NCBI GenBank assembly: GCA_035319125.1
Contig: DATHDG010000028.1
Coordinates: 1-64,000, forward strand
Direction of reading: 5' to 3'
Length of the DNA stretch: 64,000 nt
From: Fen-1308 sp035319125
GTDB taxonomy: Bacteria; Nitrospirota; Thermodesulfovibrionia; Thermodesulfovibrionales; Dissulfurispiraceae
How positions within the stretch are numbered: the first letter of the stretch is position 1; every line of letters starts with the position of its first letter. Shown in pieces: positions 35,285-43,361 of the stretch. Both the position numbers and the translations under genes were made by a program. The notes beneath the pieces were generated by a model, which did no database searches, was not told the origin of the DNA, and was given only the letters and a program-made list of their open reading frames with translations.

Positions 35285-36883
35285 TTATCCCTCCATAACC
35301 GGGATGCTTATTGTAAAAGTGGTTCCTTTGCCGGCGATGCTGTCTACTCTGATTTCGCCATCGTGCTTCTTGATAATGTCGTAAGCAATACTCAAACCTA
35401 AGCCTGTTCCTTTCCCTACCTCTTTAGTGGTAAAAAAAGGCTCAAATATCCTCTTGCGTATATTTTCAGGGATGCCGCAGCCGTTGTCGGAAATTGCTAT
35501 GATGATTATTTTATTGTCCTGATGGGTTTTAATCCTTATTTCTCCGTGATCGCTAATGGCTTGCGCTGCGTTAAGCAAAAGGTTCATAAAGACCTGATTC
35601 AACTGGCCTGGCCTGCATTTTATTTGTTGTAATTCACCAAAATCTTTAGTAACAGTCGCTTTATATTTTAACTCGTTCCAGACGATGTTTATGGTGCTTT
35701 CAAGGCCAGCGTTTATATCGGCCATTTTGTATTCGGCTTCATCCAGCCTGGAAAAGCCCTTCAGATCCTGCACAATCTTCTTTACCCTGTCGGCACCGTC
35801 AAGAGATTCTGCGATAAGATTACGGATGTCATCCGTGACATAATCAATTTTCAGATGCCGCTTTTTTTCATTTAGCTGGGTCAAGACATCAGCGCGGACC
35901 TGGTCGGAAGTACACGATTCCAGGGCACTATGCTGCGAGTCCATGAATGAGTAGATTTTATCCATATATTTATTTAACGTGTTCAAATTGCTCATGATGA
36001 ACCCCATGGGGTTGTTAATTTCGTGTGCAACACCTGCCGCAAGCTGGCCGATCGATGCCATTTTTTCTTGTTGAAGTATTTGAGATTGCGCAGCTTTAAG
36101 CTCGACATATGCATTTTCGAGCTCCACGTTCTTCTGTTCCAACGCATGTTCAGCGCGTTTCTGCTCCGTGATATCTCTGGAGACCAGTAGTATGCTTCTG
36201 ATCTGCTCCCCGAAATCCAATACCGGCGTGAACTTGGCATCCCACCAGTGCTCATTGCCGTGATAATCTCTAGACATGTAACGAATGGAGTCTGAATTGC
36301 CGGAAGCTGCATTCTTGATGGCGCTGTCCGCCTGCTCTCGGTTTGTTATGACAGTCTCACAAAAATTTTGACTAACTGCATCAGATGGCTCCTTAAACCC
36401 ATGAAGCTTGCAACCTGCTTCGTTTATGCTCAGGAAAGAGCCATCATGTGATATATGAGCCACACAGTCCTGAGAGCTTTCGATGAATGACTTAAAATAA
36501 TCTTGTGATACCTTCAGAATCTCTTCAGCTTGCCGTTTTTCATGTATGTCATAAGCAGATCCGAGATAACCGGTGAAAACTCCCGAGCTGTCATCGAACG
36601 GCCGTCCCATCTCTACTATCCATCTGTATTCCTGGTCGAAGTTTTTGAGACGGTATTCTATCTCAAAATTGCGTTTCGCATTAAAAGCTTTGTTAAATTG
36701 TTCTATGAACCGTTCGAAATCGTCCGGATGTATGTCATCCATCCATCCGTCGCCTAATTCGTCGGCCAGCTGTCTTCCGGTGAAATCCAGCCATGTCTTA
36801 TTGAAATAATCGCACTTGGCATTCTCACCCCATTTTCTTATCAGGGCAGGGAAGTTATCGAAAGCCGACATGAATTGTTGCAT
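35285..36883 (-). CDS. PAS-PAS sensor histidine kinase
   Basis: The 532-residue cytoplasmic kinase has two PAS/PAC domains (about 5-120 with WLDFTGRQLADELGDGWMDD and PDDFERF; about 122-250 ending DITEQKRAEH). A coiled coil leads into the HisKA box GVAHEINNPMGFIMSNLN, and the ATPase lobe has NLLLNAAQAIS, DNGCGIPENI, FEPFFTTKEVGKGTGLGLSI. It closely resembles the kinase encoded 5 bp upstream, so the two are probably paralogues. It would donate phosphate to the receivers downstream. Confidence 0.9.
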   Translation of the reverse strand: MQQFMSAFDNFPALIRKWGENAKCDYFNKTWLDFTGRQLADELGDGWMDDIHPDDFERFIEQFNKAFNAKRNFEIEYRLKNFDQEYRWIVEMGRPFDDSSGVFTGYLGSAYDIHEKRQAEEILKVSQDYFKSFIESSQDCVAHISHDGSFLSINEAGCKLHGFKEPSDAVSQNFCETVITNREQADSAIKNAASGNSDSIRYMSRDYHGNEHWWDAKFTPVLDFGEQIRSILLVSRDITEQKRAEHALEQKNVELENAYVELKAAQSQILQQEKMASIGQLAAGVAHEINNPMGFIMSNLNTLNKYMDKIYSFMDSQHSALESCTSDQVRADVLTQLNEKKRHLKIDYVTDDIRNLIAESLDGADRVKKIVQDLKGFSRLDEAEYKMADINAGLESTINIVWNELKYKATVTKDFGELQQIKCRPGQLNQVFMNLLLNAAQAISDHGEIRIKTHQDNKIIIIAISDNGCGIPENIRKRIFEPFFTTKEVGKGTGLGLSIAYDIIKKHDGEIRVDSIAGKGTTFTISIPVMEG

Positions 36884-36888
36884 TACTG

Positions 36889-38694
36889 TTACCTCGATAC
36901 CTCTGGTATGCGCATTGTAAATGTAGTTCCCTTGCCGATTGCGCTGGAAACTGTTATTTCGCCATGATGCTTTCTGACGATATCGTAGGCAATACTGAGG
37001 CCAAGCCCGGTGCCCTTGCCGACTTCTTTTGTTGTGAAGAAAGGCTCAAAAATTCTTTTTTGAATTTCTTCGGGTATGCCGCAACCAGTGTCTGATATTG
37101 AAATATTAATGAAGCCGTCATTGTGCCAGGTCTTCACCTTTATCTCGCCGCTCCTGTCAATCGACTGGGCTGCATTGACCAGAAGGTTCATGAATACCTG
37201 GTTCAACTGTCCCAGGTTGCACAGTGTGAGAGGTATCTCTCCATATTCCTTTGCGAGCGTTACCTTGTATTTGAGCTCATTCCAGACTATGTTTATGGTG
37301 CTATCCAGTCCAGAGTTAATATCAGCTGTCTTGAAGTCAAATTCATCCACGTGTGAGAAACTCTTGAGGTCCTGGACTATCTTTTTAACCCTGTCTGCGC
37401 CTTCTAAAGATTCAGAAATCAGATTTGAGAGATCTTTCTCAATGTAGTCAATCTTAAGATCTTTCCGCTTTTCTGCGATCTTATTTACCAAACTCTGATC
37501 GCCTAATCTATTAATGCATCCCGCAACTTCTGTCGACTGAAATGCCTCGTATTCCGATATTTTGTCCATATATTTCCGTAAGGTGCCGAGGTTACTGATT
37601 ATAAAACCAATAGGGTTGTTTATTTCGTGCGCTACGCCTGCTGCAAGCTGGCCGATTGATGCCATTTTTTCCTGCTGGAGCACCTGGGATTGAACCATCT
37701 TGAGGTCATTATATGCCTTTTCAAGTTCCAGGTGCTGGGTTTCAAGTATCTGCATCATGTTATTGAATTGCTCCCCGATATCTGAAAAAATGTCTTTTTC
37801 CTGAGAACGATTCTCAAATCTTACGCTGAAGTTTTTCTTGAGAGACACTTCACGAATAAGCGAAGATATTTCATCAACCGCCTTCTGGAGGCCTCTCCTG
37901 CGCCTCCTTATCTCATCCTCCATTTTCTTTCTTTCGGTTATATCATGAAGCGTGATAATTGAAACTGCAGCGAAATCATGATTCCTTGCAGAAACATTAT
38001 AAGTAGAGCATGAAAAATACAGGCCGGTTGAATGGTGATATTCGGAGTCTTTAACGCTCTGGAAGCCTCCCTCCTCCAGGACGGTACGCCAATGACGGCC
38101 CAACAGTTCGCCATAGCGTTTACCCGAAAGGGTGCTGAGCACTTTATTGCATCGCAGCAGAAGGCCGGTCACGTCGATCAGCATCACAACGTCCTTTATG
38201 CAATCCATACTCTGTTCCCATTCCCTCTTGGCTGCTTCGATTGCCTTTACAGATTCTGCAAGGATGGCGTGCTTGAGTTTGATATCTTCGAATTGTTTTA
38301 GTTGGACGAGATTTCTGATCTTGATCAGAAGTTCCGCAAAATCTATTGGTTTGTTGATAAAGTCATTCGCTCCTGCATCGAGACAGTCCAACCGCATTTT
38401 TCGGTCATCTGCTCCGGTAAGCGAAATGATAGGAATATGGCGTGTTTCTTCCAATGATTTCAAGTGCTTGCATGTATTAATGCCATCGATATCCGGTAAC
38501 ATCACATCCAGCAATATGATGTCGGGATTGTATAACTTGGCACTTGCTATGGCATCAGCCCCTCTTGATACTGTTTCACAGATATACCCGTGTCTCAAGA
38601 AATTGGCAGACATGAGCTTTTGATCCTTTAGGTCGTCTTCGACAATGAGGATTCTGGCGAGAGGGTTACTTAGTGTTTCTGAATGCGTTATCAT
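36889..38694 (-). CDS. REC-PAS hybrid sensor histidine kinase, first gene of the operon
   Basis: The 601-residue protein has an N-terminal receiver with D63 (IILLDVMLPDIDG), a PAS domain (about 150-260, IKDVVMLIDVTGLLLRCNK ... HDITERKK), a helical linker, the HisKA box GVAHEINNPIGFIISNLG and an ATPase lobe (NLLVNAAQSID, DTGCGIPEEI, FEPFFTTKEVGKGTGLGLSI). The N-terminal receiver differs in style from the operon's other receivers (LTGAD and NKPID, not LTGYAD and KPW). No membrane helices are present. A -10 hexamer lies 9 nt upstream of the ATG and no ribosome binding site is seen. Confidence 0.9.
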   Translation of the reverse strand: MITHSETLSNPLARILIVEDDLKDQKLMSANFLRHGYICETVSRGADAIASAKLYNPDIILLDVMLPDIDGINTCKHLKSLEETRHIPIISLTGADDRKMRLDCLDAGANDFINKPIDFAELLIKIRNLVQLKQFEDIKLKHAILAESVKAIEAAKREWEQSMDCIKDVVMLIDVTGLLLRCNKVLSTLSGKRYGELLGRHWRTVLEEGGFQSVKDSEYHHSTGLYFSCSTYNVSARNHDFAAVSIITLHDITERKKMEDEIRRRRRGLQKAVDEISSLIREVSLKKNFSVRFENRSQEKDIFSDIGEQFNNMMQILETQHLELEKAYNDLKMVQSQVLQQEKMASIGQLAAGVAHEINNPIGFIISNLGTLRKYMDKISEYEAFQSTEVAGCINRLGDQSLVNKIAEKRKDLKIDYIEKDLSNLISESLEGADRVKKIVQDLKSFSHVDEFDFKTADINSGLDSTINIVWNELKYKVTLAKEYGEIPLTLCNLGQLNQVFMNLLVNAAQSIDRSGEIKVKTWHNDGFINISISDTGCGIPEEIQKRIFEPFFTTKEVGKGTGLGLSIAYDIVRKHHGEITVSSAIGKGTTFTMRIPEVSR

Positions 38695-38703
38695 AATTTA
38701 TAT

Positions 38704-38709
38704 AGTATA
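38704..38709 (-). promoter_or_regulatory. -10 element close to the signalling operon start
   Basis: TATACT on the minus strand lies 9 nt before the ATG at 38694. This implies a leader of only 2-3 nt. The -35 region is poor (TTATTC at 17 bases). Confidence 0.3.
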
Positions 38710-38735
38710 ATTATCGGATTCAGCGCGAATAAATT

Positions 38736-38764
38736 TATAATATCCCGGCGATTGTGTGCCGGGA
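38736..38764 (+). promoter_or_regulatory. -10 hexamer and 5'-leader hairpin of selD
   Basis: TATAAT (38736-38741) is followed at once by a hairpin with 7-bp arms TCCCGGC/GCCGGGA (38743-38764) and an 8-nt loop, ending 21 nt before the selD ATG. The hairpin may be in the mRNA leader or act on the divergent operon. No matching -35 is seen. Confidence 0.3.
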
Positions 38765-38785
38765 CAATATGGTGATGAGACATTT

Positions 38786-39796
38786 ATGAATTACCGTTTA
38801 ACCGAAAAGATCAAGGCTGCCGGCTGAGCGGCCAAGATAGGTCCGGCGGACCTGGAAGAAATAATATGTGATATTCGCAACAGCGGATCGCCTAAGATAC
38901 TTGTGGGGCCCGGTGACGATGCCGGGGTGCATCTGATAGGCAACAGTGCGATAGTCGAGACTGTTGACGTGATTGCGCCGGTTGTGAACGATCCGTTTAC
39001 TTTCGGGGCTATAAGCGCTGCAAATTCCATAAGCGACGTTTTTGCCATGGGCGGCAAACCGCTGGCAGCGCTGGCAATAGCCGGTTTTCCTTCTTGCGAT
39101 TACGAGCCTGCCGTGCTGAGAGAAATCATTAGGGGAGCTGTTTCGACTCTGACCCGTTCAGGGGCGACATTGATAGGTGGACACAGCTTTCAGAACGACG
39201 AAGTCAGATTTGGCCTTTCTGTCACCGGAATAGTTGATAAGGAGCGGATATTGCGGGTAAGCGGAGCAGCAGAAGGCGATGTGATAGTAATGACAAAACC
39301 TATAGGGATCGGCATTCTGACGACAGCTCTCAAAGGCGGCAAACTGACCGATACTGAAATAGGTCCTGCGGTCGACTGGATGCTTACTCTTAATGATGCC
39401 GCATCGGTAGTAGCTGTGCAGGCTATGGCAAGCGCATGTACGGACATAACCGGATTCGGCCTTTTGGGCCATGCAGTAAATATGTTAAGGGATTCATCTG
39501 TTGATTTTGTTATCAAAGCTGAAGGTGTGCCGGTTATAGAAAGGGCAAGGGTATTAGCTGATTCAGGCATGGTGCCTGAAGGCGCATATCACAATTTAAA
39601 GTTCATGGAAGGCAAGGTTCACTTTAACCCCGGCATTTCAGAAGTACTTAGGCTTATTCTGTGCGATCCTCAGACATCCGGCGGGCTTCTCATTGCTGTG
39701 AAAAAAGATGGCCTGAAGCTGTTTGAAGGCGCGAATATCTACCATTCAGTTATCGGCGAGGTTGTTCGCGGTTCGGGAATATTGGCTGTAGAATAA
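38786..39796 (+). CDS. selD: Selenophosphate synthase, selenocysteine-containing
   Basis: The protein has 336 residues when the in-frame TGA at 38825-38827 (codon 14) is read as selenocysteine. The N-terminus reads MNYRLTEKIKAAG-Sec-AAKIGPADLEEI, exactly where the catalytic Cys/Sec of SelD lies (Cys17 in E. coli). Downstream are GPGDDAGV, VNDPFTFGAISAANSISDVF, AMGGKPLAAL, GGHSFQNDE and CTDITGFGLLGHA. The enzyme makes selenophosphate from selenide and ATP for Sec and selenouridine synthesis. An annotation that treats TGA as stop would start wrongly at about 38903. The protein being itself a selenoprotein implies selA, selB and tRNA-Sec elsewhere in the genome. A LysR gene ends back to back with it. 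Confidence 0.92.
38825..38853 (+). promoter_or_regulatory. UGA(Sec) codon and candidate bacterial SECIS hairpin
   Basis: The TGA at 38825-38827 is followed after 11 nt by a hairpin at 38839-38853 with 6-bp arms AGGTCC/GGACCT and a GGC loop. Bacterial SECIS elements sit at about this distance, inside the coding sequence, and present a G-rich apical loop to SelB. Confidence 0.7.
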
Positions 39797-40723
39797 CTAA
39801 ATTCGATATTCTGGAACTGTTTTTTCGTAGGAATATGATTTGAGATAGCTTATAAACTCATCTACTGCATGAGGCAGAATCGTGTTCTTCGGAATAACCA
39901 GCGAAAACTCTCTTGTAATCCTTCCTTCCTTTGGTGCAATAGCTTTCAGAATGCCCCTCTGGACCTCTTTTCTAACGGCCCACTTTGAGAGAATTGACAC
40001 TCCAATGCCTTTTTCAACGGCCTCCTTGATAGAGCTTGTGCTGCCAAGGATAACCGCTATCTGCAGATTGGCCACGCTTACTCCATTGTCAGCCAGGAAG
40101 CGTTCTATTATCAGTCGCGTACCTGATCCTTCCTCTCGAAATACAATAGGCTCTTTTTGTATCTCAAGGACTGAAACTGTTTTTTTCTTGCCCCATGGAT
40201 GATCCGGCGGCGCGATAAAGTAAAGCTCGTCGGACATTATCGGTTCTACCACCACTTTGCTTTTCGAAGGAACATCACCGACGATACCTACATCGACTGC
40301 ACCGGCATGAAGTAGGTCCATAATCCTCTTTGTATTGCCAATGAAGACATCGATTTCGATTTTTGGATGTGTGCGCTTGAAATCGACGATTATGCTTGGA
40401 AGAATATGGTTGCCGAAGGTTGTGCCCGCACCTATTTTAATACTGCCCTTCACGAGCCCTGTGATTTTGGAGATGTCTTTTTCGGCTAAGGCATAAAGTG
40501 CAAGGATGTCTTTGGCGTATTTATAAAGCACTTCGCCCGACGGGGTCAGATTGATAGCCCCGCTTGTCCTGTCGAATAGCTTCGTCTCATATATCTCTTC
40601 GAGCGCCTGGACCTGCAGGCTGACCGCAGGCTGAGTAAGATGGATAATCTCCGAAGTCTTAGAAAAGCTCTTCGTCTCAGCCACCGTGCAGAAAACCTTG
40701 AGTTTGTGATCTTCCATTCCCAT
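39797..40723 (-). CDS. LysR-family regulator, probably selenium-linked
   Basis: The 308-residue protein has an N-terminal LysR winged helix-turn-helix (LKVFCTVAETKSFSKTSEIIHLTQPAVSLQVQALEEIYETKLFDR) and a periplasmic-binding-protein-like effector domain (KIGAGTTFGNHILPSIIVDF, DVGIVGDVPS, FREEGSGTR). It is convergent with selD; the two stop codons touch at 39796/39797. A LysR subgroup is known to travel with selenium-metabolism genes in anaerobes, and this one may belong to it. That is inferred from position. A -10-like TATTAT lies 7 nt before the ATG. Confidence 0.87.
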   Translation of the reverse strand: MGMEDHKLKVFCTVAETKSFSKTSEIIHLTQPAVSLQVQALEEIYETKLFDRTSGAINLTPSGEVLYKYAKDILALYALAEKDISKITGLVKGSIKIGAGTTFGNHILPSIIVDFKRTHPKIEIDVFIGNTKRIMDLLHAGAVDVGIVGDVPSKSKVVVEPIMSDELYFIAPPDHPWGKKKTVSVLEIQKEPIVFREEGSGTRLIIERFLADNGVSVANLQIAVILGSTSSIKEAVEKGIGVSILSKWAVRKEVQRGILKAIAPKEGRITREFSLVIPKNTILPHAVDEFISYLKSYSYEKTVPEYRI

Positions 40724-40730
40724 ATTTTCA

Positions 40731-40736
40731 ATAATA
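40731..40736 (-). promoter_or_regulatory. -10 element for a leaderless LysR transcript
   Basis: TATTAT on the minus strand ends 7 nt before the ATG at 40723, and no Shine-Dalgarno is present. A weak -35 (TTTATA) lies 16 bases further upstream. Confidence 0.3.
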
Positions 40737-40827
40737 TAGCATAAATATTGTTTATAAAGAAATTAGCAGCTTTGCCATAACTCCAGCAGTCTTCATGCCA
40801 TGCATGCCGTTGATACGGTAATTTCTA

Positions 40828-41568
40828 TTATTGCGCTACCTCTGACGATCTGTTTTCCTCAGCCGGCGTTTCAAAGTATAGGATGCGCCTGCACTGCGGA
40901 CATTGGAATATCTTATCGCCGTTCTTTATCTCAAGAAAGAGTTGAGGAGGGACGTTCATATTGCACCCTCCGCATATTTCGCTTTGCACTACAGATACTG
41001 CGAGACCTCTATTGCTCTTCAGGAGATTCATATAGAGAGAATATAAATCAGATTCAATTTTTTCTGCGAACTCTTTCCTGCTGTTTTTCAATTCAGAAAG
41101 ATCCTTTTCGAGAATACTGACCTCCTGTTTTTTCTCCTTTATTAGTGCTTCTGCTTTGGCTTTAGCTTCTGCCAGCAGAGAATTTTCGGCCTCTGTGCGT
41201 TTAGCTGCAGTATCTATGATCTCCATGATGGCAAGAATATCATCCTCGGCAGACCTGATGTCAGCCTCAACCGATTCAATCTCCTTAAGATTCGCTTGAT
41301 ACTCCTTGTTGGTTTTTATTTCAGGCGATCGCGCCCTCAGTTTCTTGATCTTTTCAGTAAGATCGTCAATCAGCCGTTCCTTGTCCTTTTTCTTCTTTTC
41401 AAGGGATTGCTGCTGCTGGCGTGCTGCCTCGAAAGACTTTAGGGCCTCTTTATACGGAGCCTCGTCCATTTGCAATGCCGATGGAGCCGATTCGATCTTA
41501 AGGCGCAGGTTAAGTATACTTGTGTCGAGCTTCTGAAGGTCGACCAGAAACTGCAACTGTTCGTCCAC
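40828..41568 (-). CDS. Coiled-coil C4-type zinc-ribbon protein
   Basis: The 246-residue protein is mostly a long helical coiled coil (residues about 10-185, rich in Glu/Lys/Leu). A C-terminal zinc ribbon follows with two CxxC knuckles (CGGCNMNVPPQLFLEI and FQCPQCRRILYF). This is the architecture of the widespread C4-type zinc-ribbon family (DUF164/CdsZ-like), proposed to bind nucleic acid or regulate gene expression or secretion. It lies between selD-lysR and a tRNA gene, all on the minus strand. Confidence 0.82.
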   Translation of the reverse strand: MDEQLQFLVDLQKLDTSILNLRLKIESAPSALQMDEAPYKEALKSFEAARQQQQSLEKKKKDKERLIDDLTEKIKKLRARSPEIKTNKEYQANLKEIESVEADIRSAEDDILAIMEIIDTAAKRTEAENSLLAEAKAKAEALIKEKKQEVSILEKDLSELKNSRKEFAEKIESDLYSLYMNLLKSNRGLAVSVVQSEICGGCNMNVPPQLFLEIKNGDKIFQCPQCRRILYFETPAEENRSSEVAQ

Positions 41569-41632
41569 TGTTACTCCTCTCGTACTTCGGATGTCCGGTG
41601 CATGAACCCGGCCGCGACTTGACGATATTTGA

Positions 41633-41705
41633 TGGGCCCACCAGGACTCGAACCTGGGACCAACCGGTTATGAGCCGGTAGCTCTACCAACTGAGCTATG
41701 GGCCC
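41633..41705 (-). tRNA. tRNA with CAU anticodon (Met or lysidine-modified Ile2)
   Basis: The 73-nt cloverleaf has acceptor GGGCCCA/TGGGCCC, D-arm GCTC...GAGC, anticodon arm ACCGG-CTCATAA-CCGGT and T-arm CCAGG-TTCGAGT-CCTGG. The anticodon CAT lies at 41670-41672. The acceptor and variable loop look closer to tRNA-Ile2 (CAU modified to lysidine by TilS) than to initiator Met, but elongator Met is possible. The 3' CCA is not encoded (TCA follows the discriminator A). Confidence 0.9.
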
Positions 41706-41820
41706 GCTAAAAAGCAGACGAAACGGCGGCAGCCCGATATGTAAAGCAAAACGCTAACGCCTGTAAGCGTTTACTATAATCGCAAATAGCTGTGCGTGTC
41801 AAATAGATGAGCGGAACGAA

Positions 41821-43347
41821 TTATTGCTTGTTGAGGAAATCTCTTAACCATTTGTTGCGGGAAGGATGCTTGAGTTTTCTGATTGCCTTGACCTCAATCT
41901 GTCGTATCCTTTCCCTTGTCACATCAAACTCCTGTCCAACTTCCTCGAGGGTGCGCGGCACGTCTTCGTCAAGCCCGTATCTCCGGCGAATCACGAGCTG
42001 CTCTTTTGGCGAAAGAGTGCAAAGAACCTTATCTATCTGAGCTTTCAAGTCATCCTGTATTGCGATTTCAAGAGGAGATTGAATGGACTTGTCTTCAATG
42101 AAGTCCTTGAGCATAGCATCTTCCTCATCGCCAACTGGCGTCTCTATCGATATCGGTTCTTTCGTAATCTTCATAATATTACGAACGCGATGGACCGGTA
42201 TTTTTGCTCGTTTGGAAATATCCTCAGCATTTGGATCTGATCCGGCTTCCTGAACTAACTGCTTAGCTGTCCTATTTATAAGATTTATGTTTTCTATCAT
42301 GTGCACAGGTATTCTGATTGTTCTGGACTGGTCTGCCAGTGCACGGCTAATCGCCTGGCGTATCCACCAGGTTGCATATGTGCTGAACTTATAGCCCCGC
42401 CTGTACTCAAATTTATCGACCGCTCGCATTAGGCCGATATTTCCTTCCTGTATCAGATCTCCAAGTGTGAGGCCTTTACCTATGTATCTTTTGGCAACAC
42501 TGATGACTAATCGCAGGTTGGCTTCCACTAGTCTGCTCTTTGCCTTGTCAACCTCTTGATCTGCGTCAAGGACTTCACTTGATATCTTAATGATCTCAGC
42601 ACTGTTGACGCCGAATGATTCTTCGATGCGAGCTGTTTCCGCCATGCACTCTTTCATTTCGCTGTCATTGTGTGACTTTTTCAAGGCAGATATTTTCTCC
42701 TGCAACCTCTTTATCTGTTCGCCCATTATTCTGAGTTCTTCAAAAAAAGCATTTGTAACATCAGGCCGCAGGTTAAGCTCTTTGATTTTTTCTATCAGTA
42801 AATCTTTGTTGTTCGCCAATTTAGAGTCTGGCGATGCAGACGAACCGGATGCCTGAGAACGTTTAATTTTTTTTGACGGCATATCTGCTTTCATCAGCTT
42901 TTTTCTTTTTTCAGCCAGATCTGCAATTTCAGCTGTGACTCGGGAAAATCTCTCTTTCTCTTCGATTATGTTTTCATCAGAAAGATCTTCACCATCCTGG
43001 ATAAGGTCTACAAGAGGGGCCTCTCCACTATCCACAAGTTTGCCTAATGTAACAAGCTTTATTATGACAAATGGGATAGTGTACAGGAGTCCTGCGATTT
43101 GCTCTTTGCCCTCCTCAATCTGGCGGGCAATTTCAATTTCACCTTCTTTTGTAAGAAGAGGAAGGGTACTAATGCCTTTCAGGTAAGATTTAAGGGGATC
43201 GAACTCCTTGTCAGTTTCGGTCCCGGTCTCTTCAAGTTCTGCCGCATCGCCTTCCTGAAACGCACGTTCATCCGGCAGTTGTCCGTCAGAGTCGTCATCT
43301 TCATCATCATCGAAGCCGTTTTTATAAACGCCAAAGGGTCCTTTCAA
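41821..43347 (-). CDS. rpoD: Principal sigma factor RpoD (sigma70)
   Basis: The 508-residue protein has an acidic N-terminus without a full region 1.1, then region 1.2 (FDPLKSYLKGISTLPLLTKEGE), a non-conserved insert, regions 2.1-2.4 (LRLVISVAKRYIGKGLTLGD, then YKFSTYATWWIRQAISRALA), region 3 and region 4 (LEEVGQEFDVTRERIRQIEVKAIRKL). It directs RNA polymerase to TTGACA/TATAAT promoters, in accord with the promoters seen in this window. It is the last gene of the rpsU-yqeY-nif3-dnaG-rpoD operon, 14 bp after dnaG. Confidence 0.96.
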   Translation of the reverse strand: MKGPFGVYKNGFDDDEDDDSDGQLPDERAFQEGDAAELEETGTETDKEFDPLKSYLKGISTLPLLTKEGEIEIARQIEEGKEQIAGLLYTIPFVIIKLVTLGKLVDSGEAPLVDLIQDGEDLSDENIIEEKERFSRVTAEIADLAEKRKKLMKADMPSKKIKRSQASGSSASPDSKLANNKDLLIEKIKELNLRPDVTNAFFEELRIMGEQIKRLQEKISALKKSHNDSEMKECMAETARIEESFGVNSAEIIKISSEVLDADQEVDKAKSRLVEANLRLVISVAKRYIGKGLTLGDLIQEGNIGLMRAVDKFEYRRGYKFSTYATWWIRQAISRALADQSRTIRIPVHMIENINLINRTAKQLVQEAGSDPNAEDISKRAKIPVHRVRNIMKITKEPISIETPVGDEEDAMLKDFIEDKSIQSPLEIAIQDDLKAQIDKVLCTLSPKEQLVIRRRYGLDEDVPRTLEEVGQEFDVTRERIRQIEVKAIRKLKHPSRNKWLRDFLNKQ

Positions 43348-43361
43348 GGCTACCTCCTCTC

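Noticed and set aside
38903..39796. Shorter selD frame starting at an internal codon
   Set aside because: It would lack the catalytic residue; the upstream frame through the TGA matches SelD exactly.
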